A stretch of DNA of 64,000 nt from an uncultured Marinifilum sp. Lineage in GTDB: Bacteria; Bacteroidota; Bacteroidia; Bacteroidales; Marinifilaceae. The notes under the pieces were generated by a model. The model saw only the letters and a list, made by a program, of their open reading frames with translations, was not told the origin of the DNA and made no database searches. How positions within the stretch are numbered: position 1 is the stretch's first letter; the number at the start of each line of letters is the position of its first letter. Location: assembly GCF_963677195.1 (NCBI RefSeq), contig NZ_OY781918.1, positions 3,584,923-3,648,922 of the forward strand, in the 5' to 3' direction. The translations under genes were made by a program, and so were the position numbers. Of this stretch, positions 15,400 through 24,882 are shown one piece after another.

Positions 15400-17907
15400 A
15401 TGAAAAAAAATCTACTAACATTCCTGTTTTTGTTAATAGGAATTGGCTTGTTTGCACAAAAAGTAACTGTTAGCAAAGCCAACTACGAATTAGCATCGCG
15501 TTTCTCACCTACCAAACTAAAAGGAATGGTATTCTCTACCAAAGTATATCCTCATTGGTTAAAAAACGGAGAAAAATTTTGGTACACTTATCGCACATCT
15601 AATGGTCAGCAATATTATTTGGTAAATCCTGCAAACAGTAGTAAAATTAAGCTATTCAATACAGTAAAAATGGCTGCCGATATGAGTCGTTTAACTGGTG
15701 ATCCTTTCGATGCGAAGCATACCGACATCAAAAAGCTTAAATTTATTAAAAATGAAAGTGTACTGCAATTCGAAGTAAAGAGTAAATTAGCCGAAGAGGA
15801 AGAAAAAGACGAAGAAAACGGCGACAAACAGGAAGAGGACAAAGACAAAAAGAAAAAAGACAAGAAAAAGAAAATGGTAGCCAAAGTTTGGCATTTCGAA
15901 TACGAATTGGCAAAGCAAAATCTTCGTTTATTAGAAGATTTTGAAAAACCTCTAGAACAAAAAAAATGGGCCTCGGTAGCACCAAATGAAGAGTATGTGG
16001 TTTTTGCCAAACATCACAACTTGTATTGGATGGATGCTGAGAACTACAAAAAAGCACAGAAAAACGAAAAAGATTCTACCATTGTTGAACACCAACTTAC
16101 AACTGATGGTTTAGAACATTTTGCCTATGGCGATACCGGTTATGGCAAAACCAACACCGAAAAAGAGAAGGAAAAAGACGACAGAAAATCTGCATATATT
16201 AGCTTCTCTCATGATTCTAAAAAATTCGCCATTATCCGCGAAGATGAAAGAAAAGTAAAAGATCTTTGGGTAATTAATTCGGTTGCCGAAGGTCGTCCTA
16301 CCCTGGAAACCTACAGATATCACATGGCAGGAGAAAAAGAAGCCCCTCAATACGAAATGCAGGTTTTCGATTGGGAAAGCAAAAAATCAGTTAAAATAAA
16401 TGCTGAGGCCTGGAAAGATCAAACCTTAAGTATTTTAAGAGCTCCCAGAAAAAAAATGAATGCCGATGACGATTTAAAATTCTCTAAATGGTTATCAGAA
16501 AACAGCAATACAATTTATTTCGAGCGCCAAAGTCGCGACATGAAACGTGTTGACATTTGTTCTGCCAACACCACAACTGGTGAGGTAAAGCTTATTATCA
16601 AAGAACGATTAAATACCTATATTGAAACCCGCAATTTAGTTTCAATTAATAATGGTAAAGAATTTATACACTGGTCGGAACGCGATGGCTGGGCACATTT
16701 TTACTTGTACGATGCAGAAGGAAATATAAAAAATCAAATTACATCGGGACCCTGGCATGCCGATGAAATTCAAGGTGTAGATGAGAAAAATCGTGTTCTT
16801 TACTTTACTGCCAATGGTAAAGAAAATGGAGAAGATCCCTATTATTCGCATCTTTACCGCGTAAATTTCGATGGATCAGGATTAAAGCTTTTAAATAAAG
16901 GAAACTTTAACCACGAGGTAAGCCTAAACGATCAAACGCATTATTTTGTAAATAACTCATCAAGAGTGAACACTACTCCAGAATCTGAATTGTACGATTC
17001 GAAAGGAAACAAACTAATGAATTTAGAAACCGCAGACCTTTCTCTTTTGTTTGAGACTGGCTACAAATTCCCGGAAATTTTCACCGTAAAAGCTGCCGAT
17101 GGATATACAGATCTGTATGGAGTAATGTATAAACCATTTGATTTCAACGAAAATAAAAAATACCCTATTCTAACTTATGTTTATCCTGGTCCGCAAACCG
17201 AGGCTGTTTATAAAAGTTTCTCTACACGTATGGACAGAGCCGATCGTATGGCTCAATTTGGTTTCATAGTTGTAACTGTTGGTCACAGAGGTGGACACCC
17301 CGATCGTTCTAAATGGTACCATAATTATGGATATCAGAACATGAGAGACTATCCTTTATTAGACAAGAAAGTTGCATTAGAACGCCTGGCAAACCGTCAC
17401 GATTTTATCGATATTAACAGAGTTGGTATTTTTGGTCATTCAGGTGGTGGTTTCATGTCAACGGCCGCTATGTTTGTATATCCCGATTTCTTTAAAGTTG
17501 CAGTATCAGCAGCTGGTAATCACGACAACAACATTTACAACCGCTGGTGGAGCGAAACTCATCATGGTGTAAAAGAGGTGATTACAGAAACAGATACTAC
17601 CTTCCAATATAAGATTGCCACCAATCCAAGTTTGGCAAAAAATTTAAAAGGTAAGCTTCTTTTGGTTACTGGTGATATTGATAATAACGTTCATCCGGCA
17701 AATACCATTCGTGTTGCCAATGCTTTAATCAAGGCAAATAAACGATTCGATTTCTTTATGTATCCAGGACAACGACATGGATTTGGTAACATGAGCGAAT
17801 ACTCTTTCTGGCTAAGAAGTGAGTACTTTTGCAAGCACCTGTTGGGTGATTACCGCGAAGGAGCCGACTTTATTGAAATGCAAAATGAAAAACCCAAAAC
17901 CTGGTAG
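15400..17907 (+). CDS. S9 family prolyl oligopeptidase / dipeptidyl-peptidase IV-like, exported
   Basis: This 835-residue protein has an N-terminal signal peptide (LLTFLFLLIGIGLFAQ). A beta-propeller follows, then a C-terminal alpha/beta hydrolase domain from about residue 560. The catalytic Ser lies in VGIFGHSGGGFMST (about 680), the Asp in VTGDIDNNVHP (about 760) and the His in PGQRHGF (about 791). The propeller contains a very charged Lys/Glu/Asp insertion at about residues 129-158 (EEEEKDEENGD and KKKKDKKKK blocks), unusual for the family. It probably releases dipeptides from peptides in the periplasm. The ATG at 15400 precedes the signal peptide; an out-of-frame ORF overlapping upstream is spurious. 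Confidence 0.93.
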   Translation: MKKNLLTFLFLLIGIGLFAQKVTVSKANYELASRFSPTKLKGMVFSTKVYPHWLKNGEKFWYTYRTSNGQQYYLVNPANSSKIKLFNTVKMAADMSRLTGDPFDAKHTDIKKLKFIKNESVLQFEVKSKLAEEEEKDEENGDKQEEDKDKKKKDKKKKMVAKVWHFEYELAKQNLRLLEDFEKPLEQKKWASVAPNEEYVVFAKHHNLYWMDAENYKKAQKNEKDSTIVEHQLTTDGLEHFAYGDTGYGKTNTEKEKEKDDRKSAYISFSHDSKKFAIIREDERKVKDLWVINSVAEGRPTLETYRYHMAGEKEAPQYEMQVFDWESKKSVKINAEAWKDQTLSILRAPRKKMNADDDLKFSKWLSENSNTIYFERQSRDMKRVDICSANTTTGEVKLIIKERLNTYIETRNLVSINNGKEFIHWSERDGWAHFYLYDAEGNIKNQITSGPWHADEIQGVDEKNRVLYFTANGKENGEDPYYSHLYRVNFDGSGLKLLNKGNFNHEVSLNDQTHYFVNNSSRVNTTPESELYDSKGNKLMNLETADLSLLFETGYKFPEIFTVKAADGYTDLYGVMYKPFDFNENKKYPILTYVYPGPQTEAVYKSFSTRMDRADRMAQFGFIVVTVGHRGGHPDRSKWYHNYGYQNMRDYPLLDKKVALERLANRHDFIDINRVGIFGHSGGGFMSTAAMFVYPDFFKVAVSAAGNHDNNIYNRWWSETHHGVKEVITETDTTFQYKIATNPSLAKNLKGKLLLVTGDIDNNVHPANTIRVANALIKANKRFDFFMYPGQRHGFGNMSEYSFWLRSEYFCKHLLGDYREGADFIEMQNEKPKTW

Positions 17908-17923
17908 GTAATTTACCAGATAT

Positions 17924-17962
17924 AAAAAAAACCCGGTTTGTCTATAAAGGAAACCGGGTTTT
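17924..17962. terminator. Bidirectional terminator between the S9 peptidase and aroG genes
   Basis: AACCCGGTTT (17930-17939) and AAACCGGGTT (17951-17960) form a perfect 10-bp stem. Read on the minus strand it is followed by eight T residues, and on the plus strand by TTTT. It separates two convergent genes. Confidence 0.88.
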
Positions 17963-18017
17963 CTATTCCTTCTCTTATCATCTAAATTTATTGATATCCT
18001 AACATAAAGAGAAAAGA

Positions 18018-19055
18018 TCAAGAGCAAAATTCTTTTAATATACGAACTGTCGAATCCCAATCGATACACTCATCGGTAAGCGAAACACCATATTTCAATT
18101 GAGATTTATCTTCAGGAATATCCTGCCGTCCAAATTCAAGGTTACTTTCTATCATAAATCCAAAAATAGATTCATTCCCATTAGCAATCTGATCGGCCAA
18201 ATCTCTCATCACATTTTCTTGTAACTTCGCTTGCTTACAACTGTTGGCATGGCTGCAATCTACCATTATTCTTGGAATCATTCCAATATCAGTAAGCTTA
18301 TTCTCTACCTCCTTAACAAATTTTGCTTCATAATTTGGTTCCTTTCCACCACGTAAAATTATATGCGAATGAGGATTTCCATTGGTTCGAACAACCGCCA
18401 CATTTCCTTTAGGATTAATACTTACAAAATTCTGAGGAGCAGCAACTGCCTGCATGGCATTAATTGCAATATCGATATTCCCATCGGTACCATTTTTAAA
18501 ACCAACTACCGACGATAAACCACTTGCCATATTTCTGTGGCTTTGCGATTCGCTTGTTCTTGCCCCAATAGCTGTCCAAGAAAATAAATCCTGAATGTAC
18601 TGTGGAGTTACGATATCTAGTGCCTCGCCCGCAGCAGGCAAACCTAATTCTGCTATGTATATAAGCAATTCACGAGCCTGCTTTAAACCCTCCTCTATTT
18701 CGCAGGAATTATCTAAATACGGATCGTTAATTAGTCCTTTCCACCCTACTGTAGTTCTGGGTTTCTCAAAATATACACGCATAGCAATAAAAATATGTTC
18801 ATCAAGCTCGTCGGCCAATTTCTTTAACTTATGCGCATATTCTTTTGCCGAATCAATATTATGAATAGAACAAGGCCCCACTATTGCCAGCAAACGTTTA
18901 TCATTCCCACTTAAAATATTTTTTATAGTTGCCTGCCCATTATGAATTGTATCAACACATTTCTCGCTTAAGGGATATAATTCCTTTAAATCGGAAGGAG
19001 TTATAATCGATTGTTCTGTACTTATATTTAAATTTTCTATTCTTGCATTTACCAT
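18018..19055 (-). CDS. aroG: 3-Deoxy-7-phosphoheptulonate synthase (AroF/G/H type)
   Basis: This 345-residue type I-alpha DAHP synthase condenses PEP and erythrose 4-phosphate. It shows LLAIVGPCSIHN, RVYFEKPRTTVGWKGLINDP, GEALDIVTPQYIQDLFSWTAIGARTSESQ, SGLSSVVGFKNGTDG, HIILRGGK, MVDCSHANSCK and GFMIESNLEFGRQD, all typical of the AroG family. The N-terminal segment, which carries feedback sensing in E. coli, is present; the effector cannot be told from sequence. It is monocistronic. No Phe/Tyr/Trp leader peptide was seen in the 190 bp upstream, in contrast to the two operons at 6-7 kb. It is the second DAHP synthase in the window. Confidence 0.94.
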   Translation of the reverse strand: MVNARIENLNISTEQSIITPSDLKELYPLSEKCVDTIHNGQATIKNILSGNDKRLLAIVGPCSIHNIDSAKEYAHKLKKLADELDEHIFIAMRVYFEKPRTTVGWKGLINDPYLDNSCEIEEGLKQARELLIYIAELGLPAAGEALDIVTPQYIQDLFSWTAIGARTSESQSHRNMASGLSSVVGFKNGTDGNIDIAINAMQAVAAPQNFVSINPKGNVAVVRTNGNPHSHIILRGGKEPNYEAKFVKEVENKLTDIGMIPRIMVDCSHANSCKQAKLQENVMRDLADQIANGNESIFGFMIESNLEFGRQDIPEDKSQLKYGVSLTDECIDWDSTVRILKEFCS

Positions 19056-19248
19056 ATTCTCTACTCTTTGATGATATAAACTTTAATCGAGAAAGTGAAA
19101 ATAGTCTTTATTTTTAATTCATTAGATCATTCAAGTATTTTTTACTACTAAAAAACTGTTAAAACGTATATTGCTATTTATTTATATGTAAAAAAATCCT
19201 AAATTCAAGATAATTTTATGTATCCTAAATTTGATTTCACAACTATAT

Positions 19249-21627
19249 ATGAAAAAAAATATTTCTGGACTTATATTTATTCTGTTCCTATTTATATCCA
19301 CAGCTTATTCGCAAGAAATCTATACTCTTAGTGGAACAATTATGGATTCCAAAAATGGAGAAACTCTGTTGGGAGCTTCGGTTTATTTTAAAAACACAAA
19401 CATTGGTGTTATGAGTAATGAATACGGATTTTACTCACTTAGTATGCCAAAAGGAAAATATACAGTTTGCGTCTCCTACTTGGGGTATACAAAATCCGAA
19501 AAGGAAATCGAATTAACGAATAATCAAACATTCGATTTTGAAATTTCACCTATTACCACCGAGCTGATGGAAATTATAGTAAGTGGAGAAGAAAGCGAAA
19601 GAGCTAATATTAGTATTCCCCAAATGGGTGTGGCAAAACTAAAATCAGCAAGTATAAAGCAAATGCCTGTTGTTCTTGGTGAAACCGATGTTTTAAAATC
19701 GCTGCAAGTGCTTCCCGGAGTAACAAATAATGGAGAAGCATCGGGCGGATTTAATGTAAGAGGCGGAGCCACAGATCAAAATTTAGTTCTGCTTGACGAA
19801 GCAATTATTTACAACACTTCTCATTTATTGGGATTTTTCTCGGTTTTTAATGCCGATGCAATTAAGGATGTAAAATTGTACAAAGGTGATATTCCTGCAA
19901 AATTCGGAGGTAGAGTTTCATCGGTTTTAGATATCCGTCAAAAAGATGGAAATATTAAAAAGTTTAGTCTAAATGGAGGTATTGGTGCAATATCCAGCCG
20001 ATTAACTCTGGAAGGACCGATGCTAAAAAAGAGAGCTTCATTTCTAGTTGCAGGAAGAAGCTCTTATGCTCATTTATTTTTAAAACTTACCGATAACAAG
20101 AATAGTGCTTCTTTTTACGATTTAAACCTAAAAACCCACTACGAAATCAATAAAAAAAACAAACTATTCCTTTCGGGATATTTTGGCCGTGATAACTTTA
20201 ATATTTCCGATGCATTTGAAAACAGTTATGGTAATCTTTCCGGAAACCTTAGATGGAATCATATTTTTAACGATAAACTTTTCTCTAATTTATCTTTTAT
20301 TTACAGTAAATACGATTATCAGCTATCCTTAAATTTCCTTGATTTTGATTGGGTTTCGGATATTAAAAATTACAACTTAAAATATGATTTAAAATACTAT
20401 GCCAGCGATAAATTCAAACTAAACTTTGGAATTAGCGGAATTACCTACAAATTTAATCCGGGCGAAATTAAACCTACTTCGGAAACTTCGGCAATAAATT
20501 ATGAGCTTTTAGAACAGAAAAAAGCTTTAGAAAGTGCTGTCTATATTAATGCCGAACATAAATTATCCAGTAAAATTAGTTTACAATATGGTATTAGATA
20601 CAGTAATTTCATTCGTTTTGGCGGACAATATCTCGACAATTACGAAAATAATTTACCTGTATATTACAAGCAAACACTTGGAATTTACGAAAGAGGAAAT
20701 ACTATTGGAAAAACCTATTACCAGGGTAATGATAAAATTGCCGATTTTAATAACTGGGAACCTCGTCTGGCTCTTCTATATAAATTAAACAAATCTGCTT
20801 CTTTAAAAGCAGCCTATTCAAAAACATCACAATACATTCATTTGCTCTCAAATACCGCTACTGTTACACCTTTAGATGTTTGGACACCAAGTGGTAAATA
20901 CATAAAACCCCAATTATCAGACCAATATTCCATAGGTTATTTTAAAGATTTTAAAAACAATATTTTTTCTCTCGAGATTGAAGCATATTACAAGACAGTT
21001 GATAACAGAATTGATTATATCGATGGATCTGATTTAATTGGAAACGACCATATAGAAACAGAAGTTTTAAACGGAGAATTAAAATCCTATGGACTGGAAT
21101 TTTTACTTCGTAAAAATGAAGGTCGATTCACCGGTTGGCTTGCCTATACTTTATCGAAAGCAAAACAAAGAACTCCTGGAGGAAAATCAGGAGGACCTGG
21201 TATTAACGATGGGAAATGGTACAAATCGGCACACGACCGAACGCATGACATTTCCTTTACTGCATCTTATAAACTTAACAAAAAGCTAACTTTTAGCAGC
21301 AATCTTATTTTTCAAAGTGGCAGACCTGTAACCTATCCAAATGGGCAGTATCAGTACGAAGATTTGTCCATTGCAAGCTATGATAGCCGAAATGCCAATC
21401 GTCTGCCAGCTTACCATCGTGTTGATATTGCTTTAAGCTATAAGCCAAATCGTAAACCAAATAATAAAATAAAAGGAGAATGGGTATTCGGTATTTATAA
21501 CCTATACAACAGACAAAATGCTGCTGCAATTTCATTCGGACAAAATATTGATACAGGAGTTAATGAAGCTACACGAACTGCAATATTCGGAATAGTTCCT
21601 TCTGTTACCTATAACTTTAAATTTTAA
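19249..21627 (+). CDS. TonB-dependent outer-membrane receptor with carboxypeptidase-like regulatory domain
   Basis: The ATG at 19249 is chosen over an upstream in-frame TTG because it leads directly into a signal peptide (KKNISGLIFILFLFISTAYSQ). A CarboxypepD_reg-like beta-sandwich follows (GTIMDSKNGETLLGASVYFKNTNIGVMSNEYGFYSL). Then comes the plug (ETDVLKSLQVLPGVTNNGEASGGFNVRGGATDQNLVLLDE) and a barrel ending in the aromatic Phe residue VTYNFKF. Total is 792 residues. It lacks the features of SusC proteins and is followed 4 bp later by a DUF4249 lipoprotein, a typical Bacteroidota receptor pair. The ligand is unknown; iron-siderophore or peptide uptake are options. Confidence 0.92.
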   Translation: MKKNISGLIFILFLFISTAYSQEIYTLSGTIMDSKNGETLLGASVYFKNTNIGVMSNEYGFYSLSMPKGKYTVCVSYLGYTKSEKEIELTNNQTFDFEISPITTELMEIIVSGEESERANISIPQMGVAKLKSASIKQMPVVLGETDVLKSLQVLPGVTNNGEASGGFNVRGGATDQNLVLLDEAIIYNTSHLLGFFSVFNADAIKDVKLYKGDIPAKFGGRVSSVLDIRQKDGNIKKFSLNGGIGAISSRLTLEGPMLKKRASFLVAGRSSYAHLFLKLTDNKNSASFYDLNLKTHYEINKKNKLFLSGYFGRDNFNISDAFENSYGNLSGNLRWNHIFNDKLFSNLSFIYSKYDYQLSLNFLDFDWVSDIKNYNLKYDLKYYASDKFKLNFGISGITYKFNPGEIKPTSETSAINYELLEQKKALESAVYINAEHKLSSKISLQYGIRYSNFIRFGGQYLDNYENNLPVYYKQTLGIYERGNTIGKTYYQGNDKIADFNNWEPRLALLYKLNKSASLKAAYSKTSQYIHLLSNTATVTPLDVWTPSGKYIKPQLSDQYSIGYFKDFKNNIFSLEIEAYYKTVDNRIDYIDGSDLIGNDHIETEVLNGELKSYGLEFLLRKNEGRFTGWLAYTLSKAKQRTPGGKSGGPGINDGKWYKSAHDRTHDISFTASYKLNKKLTFSSNLIFQSGRPVTYPNGQYQYEDLSIASYDSRNANRLPAYHRVDIALSYKPNRKPNNKIKGEWVFGIYNLYNRQNAAAISFGQNIDTGVNEATRTAIFGIVPSVTYNFKF

Positions 21628-21631
21628 TATT

Positions 21632-22471
21632 ATGCTTAAATATATAATTTACATACTAACAACTACATTATTATTTTCGGCCTGCACAAAAGTTGTTAAT
21701 GTTGATGTGCCTGAAGCTGATTCTAAATTAGTTATTGAAGCATCCATAGACTGGAAAAAAGGTACAAGTGGAAATATTCAAAGCATTAAGCTGAGTAAAT
21801 CAACCCCTTATTTTTCCGATAACCAAAGCATTATTGCAACAGGTGCCGAGGTTAGTATAAGCGATGAAACCAGCAATCAGGAATTCATATTCGAGGATCA
21901 GAACAATGGGGAATATTTATGCACCAACTTTATTCCGGTAATTAACAGAACTTATAGCCTTAAAATTGTTTACGAAAAAGAAACCTACACTGCCGTGGAA
22001 ACTTTGCAATCGCTTAGTGGAATTTCAAAAATAGATCAGTCGGTAGAAAATGGTTTCGACGATGAAGCTATCGAAATAAATATTTACATTCCCGACCCAG
22101 CCAATGAGCCAAATTATTACATGCTAAAATATTACGAGCGTGGCGATCTGCTGCCCGAAATATCCGATTTAAAAGATGAATTTATTGATGGTAATGAAAT
22201 TAAACTATTCTGGGAAAAGCAAGACGATGATGATACAAATGAAGAAGAGTTTAAAGCCGGCGACATTGTAGATATTCATCTTTATGGTATTTCTGAATCT
22301 TATTACAATTATATCAGCATTTTAAGTGAACAATCAGAATCGGGAAATCCATTTAGCACCATTCCTGTTGCATTAAAAGGAAATTGCATTAACACAACTA
22401 ATCCCGATAATACTCCTTACGGCTATTTTAGACTTAGCCAATATGTCAAAAAAACCTATACTGTTCAGTAG
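21632..22471 (+). CDS. DUF4249 family lipoprotein
   Basis: This 279-residue protein has a lipoprotein signal ending in LFSAC (Cys18). The VNVDVPEADSKLVIEASIDW start and the later NCINTTNPDNTPYGYFRLSQ segment are the recognisable DUF4249 pattern, a beta-rich surface or periplasmic lipoprotein found next to TonB receptors in Bacteroidota. It is cotranscribed with the receptor (4-bp gap) and probably assists it, though no biochemical role is established. A terminator follows. Confidence 0.85.
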   Translation: MLKYIIYILTTTLLFSACTKVVNVDVPEADSKLVIEASIDWKKGTSGNIQSIKLSKSTPYFSDNQSIIATGAEVSISDETSNQEFIFEDQNNGEYLCTNFIPVINRTYSLKIVYEKETYTAVETLQSLSGISKIDQSVENGFDDEAIEINIYIPDPANEPNYYMLKYYERGDLLPEISDLKDEFIDGNEIKLFWEKQDDDDTNEEEFKAGDIVDIHLYGISESYYNYISILSEQSESGNPFSTIPVALKGNCINTTNPDNTPYGYFRLSQYVKKTYTVQ

Positions 22472-22499
22472 TTTTTTATTTTAATCAAGTGTTCATATT

Positions 22500-22531
22500 C
22501 CGGTCTCTGCCTTGTACAGACCGGATTTTTT
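22500..22531 (+). terminator. Terminator after the TonB receptor/DUF4249 pair
   Basis: CCGGTCT (22500-22506) pairs perfectly with AGACCGG (22518-22524), followed by ATTTTTT. Confidence 0.87.
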
Positions 22532-22751
22532 ATCCCCAACATTTGCAGCAAATAAATATTAACCGCCACAAAAAATAAGGTTAATAAAACTTCTCACAAA
22601 TCCAGCACCACCCAATTGTTACCTAAAAAACAAATCCTTCCATTTTCTGTTTATAAGGAATTCAATTCTTAATTCGGAAAATAAAACATTTGACACAATG
22701 CGATAATTTTCTTAAATTAAGTGACTTAGTACTAATTAAACTAATTATAAA

Positions 22752-22958
22752 ATGAAAAAAATCGGATTATTTCTTGGAGTATTATTTTTGTTACTTCAAG
22801 CTTGCGCAGATTCAAAGCCTAAGAAAAACGAAACGTCCCCTACTCCTCAGCAAGAAAATATAGAAGTTACCGATTCTATTAGCAACAAGCTGGAAAATAC
22901 TAAGGAAGATCTTGAAAAAGCCGAAAAGGAAATTGATGAAATGCTAGAAGATTTATAA
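22752..22958 (+). CDS. Small acidic lipoprotein of unknown function
   Basis: This 68-residue ORF has a clean lipoprotein signal (IGLFLGVLFLLLQAC, Cys18). A Pro/Thr/Ser linker and a short charged helix (about 45-68, ENTKEDLEKAEKEIDEMLED) with coiled-coil character follow. No family was recognised. It is 16 bp upstream of another exported charged helical protein, and both share Lys/Glu-rich helices, so they may work together at the envelope. Confidence 0.72.
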   Translation: MKKIGLFLGVLFLLLQACADSKPKKNETSPTPQQENIEVTDSISNKLENTKEDLEKAEKEIDEMLEDL

Positions 22959-22974
22959 GCTTAAACCTGACAAG

Positions 22975-23637
22975 ATGAAAAAAATTAAGATAAGTGTACT
23001 ATGTTTGTGCATAATAATGTGCACCAGCCAATTATTGCTTGCCCAAAATGGATGGGAAAAGCAAGGCAAAGACAAAATGGAAAAAGTACAGCAAGAGAAA
23101 AAGGATTCCCTTAAAAAGATGATGAAAGACAAAAAATCGGAATTCAAAAAACGAAGCAAAACGCAAAAAGATAGTATGAAAATGCATCATCGAATGCATA
23201 AAAATAAAATGCAGGATGCAAAAGGTGATATGCAAACCCGAAAAAAAGAGATGATGGAAAAACGTGATTCTATGAAATCTGGAATGATGGAAAAACGCGA
23301 TTCCATGAAGTTGAAAATGAAAGAAAAAGGCAAGGCTTATGGCGAAAACAAAAAACTAAAAGGAAAAGAATTTAGTGAGGAAAGAATTGAACATATTAAA
23401 ATGATGCGCGAAAAACGCAAAAAAGAGCTAAATCTCACACTCGAAGAATCGGATAATAAAATTAAAGCGGCCAAAGAAAGAATTAAAAATGCCCGTGAAA
23501 AATTAGAACGTGAAAAAAGCGAAGGTAAAACGAACGAAGAAATGTATCAGTCTAAACTCGAAAAAATTAATAAAGTAGAAAATAGAGTTAAAGCTTTAGA
23601 AGAAAAAGTTCAAAAAATTAAAGCAGAAGAAAAATAA
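22975..23637 (+). CDS. Exported Lys/Glu/Met-rich coiled-coil protein
   Basis: This 220-residue protein has a signal peptide (IKISVLCLCIIMCTSQLLLAQ) followed by an almost purely helical, highly charged body. Residues of about 45-115 are unusually rich in Met and Lys and contain near-identical units MMEKRDSMKSG and MMEKRDSMKLK. The second half is a regular coiled coil (KIKAAKERIKNAREKLEREKSEGK). No family was recognised. Met-rich exported helices can bind soft metals such as copper, but no CxxC or His clusters support that here. A terminator follows directly. Confidence 0.75.
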   Translation: MKKIKISVLCLCIIMCTSQLLLAQNGWEKQGKDKMEKVQQEKKDSLKKMMKDKKSEFKKRSKTQKDSMKMHHRMHKNKMQDAKGDMQTRKKEMMEKRDSMKSGMMEKRDSMKLKMKEKGKAYGENKKLKGKEFSEERIEHIKMMREKRKKELNLTLEESDNKIKAAKERIKNAREKLEREKSEGKTNEEMYQSKLEKINKVENRVKALEEKVQKIKAEEK

Positions 23638-23659
23638 AACCAATTTTAATTAATAATAG

Positions 23660-23702
23660 CCTCTGTCTTGTTATAAATATACAAACGGCAGAGGTTTTTT
23701 TT
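23660..23702 (+). terminator. Terminator after the charged exported-protein pair
   Basis: CCTCTGTC (23660-23667) pairs with GGCAGAGG (23687-23694), one G-U pair, followed by eight T residues. It touches the stop codon of the convergent gene. Confidence 0.87.
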
Positions 23703-23704
23703 GC

Positions 23705-24748
23705 CTACAAAAATCGGCGAATATCCACTTCTCTGTTTAAAGTATAGCCATTTACTGAGAGTACACGCAGCATTTCACGTGCAAAATATGGCGCCAACAT
23801 AACTCCTTTGGTTCCCAATCCGTTTAAAATTGCAACATGCTTATGCAAAGGGTGTGTTCCCAATATAGGACGCCGATCGATTACCGTAGGACGAATACCT
23901 GCCCAATGTTTTAAAACCGTATATGGCAATTCTATTAAATCCTCTAAACGGGAAAGTAAATCCTTACGAGCATCTAAAGTCAACTCTTCATCCAGGTTTT
24001 TCCAATTGTAAGTAGCCCCCACTTTAAAGCGATGATTGCCCATAGGCAAGACAAATAAATTTTTATTTAAAATATAATCTTCCACTAATCCTTTACATTC
24101 AATCTCGAGTAACTCACCTTTGGTGGGATTAAATCCAATCCCTTTAAAATAAGGATTCTTAGAAGCATGATGCCCTTCACAAAACACAATTGTCTGCGCC
24201 GATATACCATGCCAGGTAATTGTACCATCAATAAATCCAAGATCTTTGTATTCAAAATCCGATTCAATCAAAAAACCTTTATCCAGAAAAAACTCTCGCA
24301 ATTTCCTCAGTAATTGTTCCAAGTTAACATAGCCCGAATTGGTCACTCTTCCATACGAATCAAAATCTTTTATCCCCTTACACAAAGAATCTTTGCCAAG
24401 TCCAACAATATAATCCGAAAATTGTGCTTGCTCAATTCGTTCTTCCCACATTTTTTGTTCATGACCGGCTAAAGGCTTAATTATATCCATAGGATATAAA
24501 AATTTATGTCCCAGCTCACTTTCAATATCTTCATAAGTTTCAACCATTACAGGTAAAACTTCATCAACCATCCAACTCTTAGTTAGTCGTTTAAAAACCA
24601 AAGGATTAAACATACCTGCTGCAATATCAGAAGCTTTACTCTTGTGGAGACTCGAAATAATTGTAAAATTTAATCCGGCTTTATACATATTATATGCCAG
24701 TAAGGATCCTGCAATTCCCTGTCCAACAATTAAAAACTGTTTTTCCAT
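23705..24748 (-). CDS. FAD-dependent oxidoreductase (DadA/glycine-oxidase-like), paralogue A
   Basis: This 347-residue protein has an N-terminal dinucleotide motif VGQGIAGSLLAYNMYKAG (residues 8-25) and a C-terminal FAD-closing motif (GIRPTVIDRRPILG, then LNGLGTKGVMLAPYFARE), as in D-amino-acid/glycine oxidase-like flavoproteins. The substrate is unknown. A close paralogue lies at 27024-28070 on the same strand. The two flank the plus-strand trhO-dus pair and share whole segments (SKASDIAAG versus SMASDVATR, and GHHASKNPYFK in both). In other bacteria such a domain modifies tRNA wobble uridine (MnmC), but no partner is visible. Confidence 0.82.
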   Translation of the reverse strand: MEKQFLIVGQGIAGSLLAYNMYKAGLNFTIISSLHKSKASDIAAGMFNPLVFKRLTKSWMVDEVLPVMVETYEDIESELGHKFLYPMDIIKPLAGHEQKMWEERIEQAQFSDYIVGLGKDSLCKGIKDFDSYGRVTNSGYVNLEQLLRKLREFFLDKGFLIESDFEYKDLGFIDGTITWHGISAQTIVFCEGHHASKNPYFKGIGFNPTKGELLEIECKGLVEDYILNKNLFVLPMGNHRFKVGATYNWKNLDEELTLDARKDLLSRLEDLIELPYTVLKHWAGIRPTVIDRRPILGTHPLHKHVAILNGLGTKGVMLAPYFAREMLRVLSVNGYTLNREVDIRRFL

Positions 24749-24882
24749 AAACCGAAATTAAAAATGAGAATATAAAGTAAACTATTTCAGACTTAATTAT
24801 CTTTAATTTATCCGAAAATATTGTTTGAATACAAAAAACCTATACTTTTGTTATCCTTATTAATTCTAAATTAAAACAATAA

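Noticed and set aside
15270..15473. A 67-codon plus-strand ORF overlapping the S9 peptidase start
   Set aside because: It overlaps the signal peptide of the peptidase in another frame and has no recognisable pattern.
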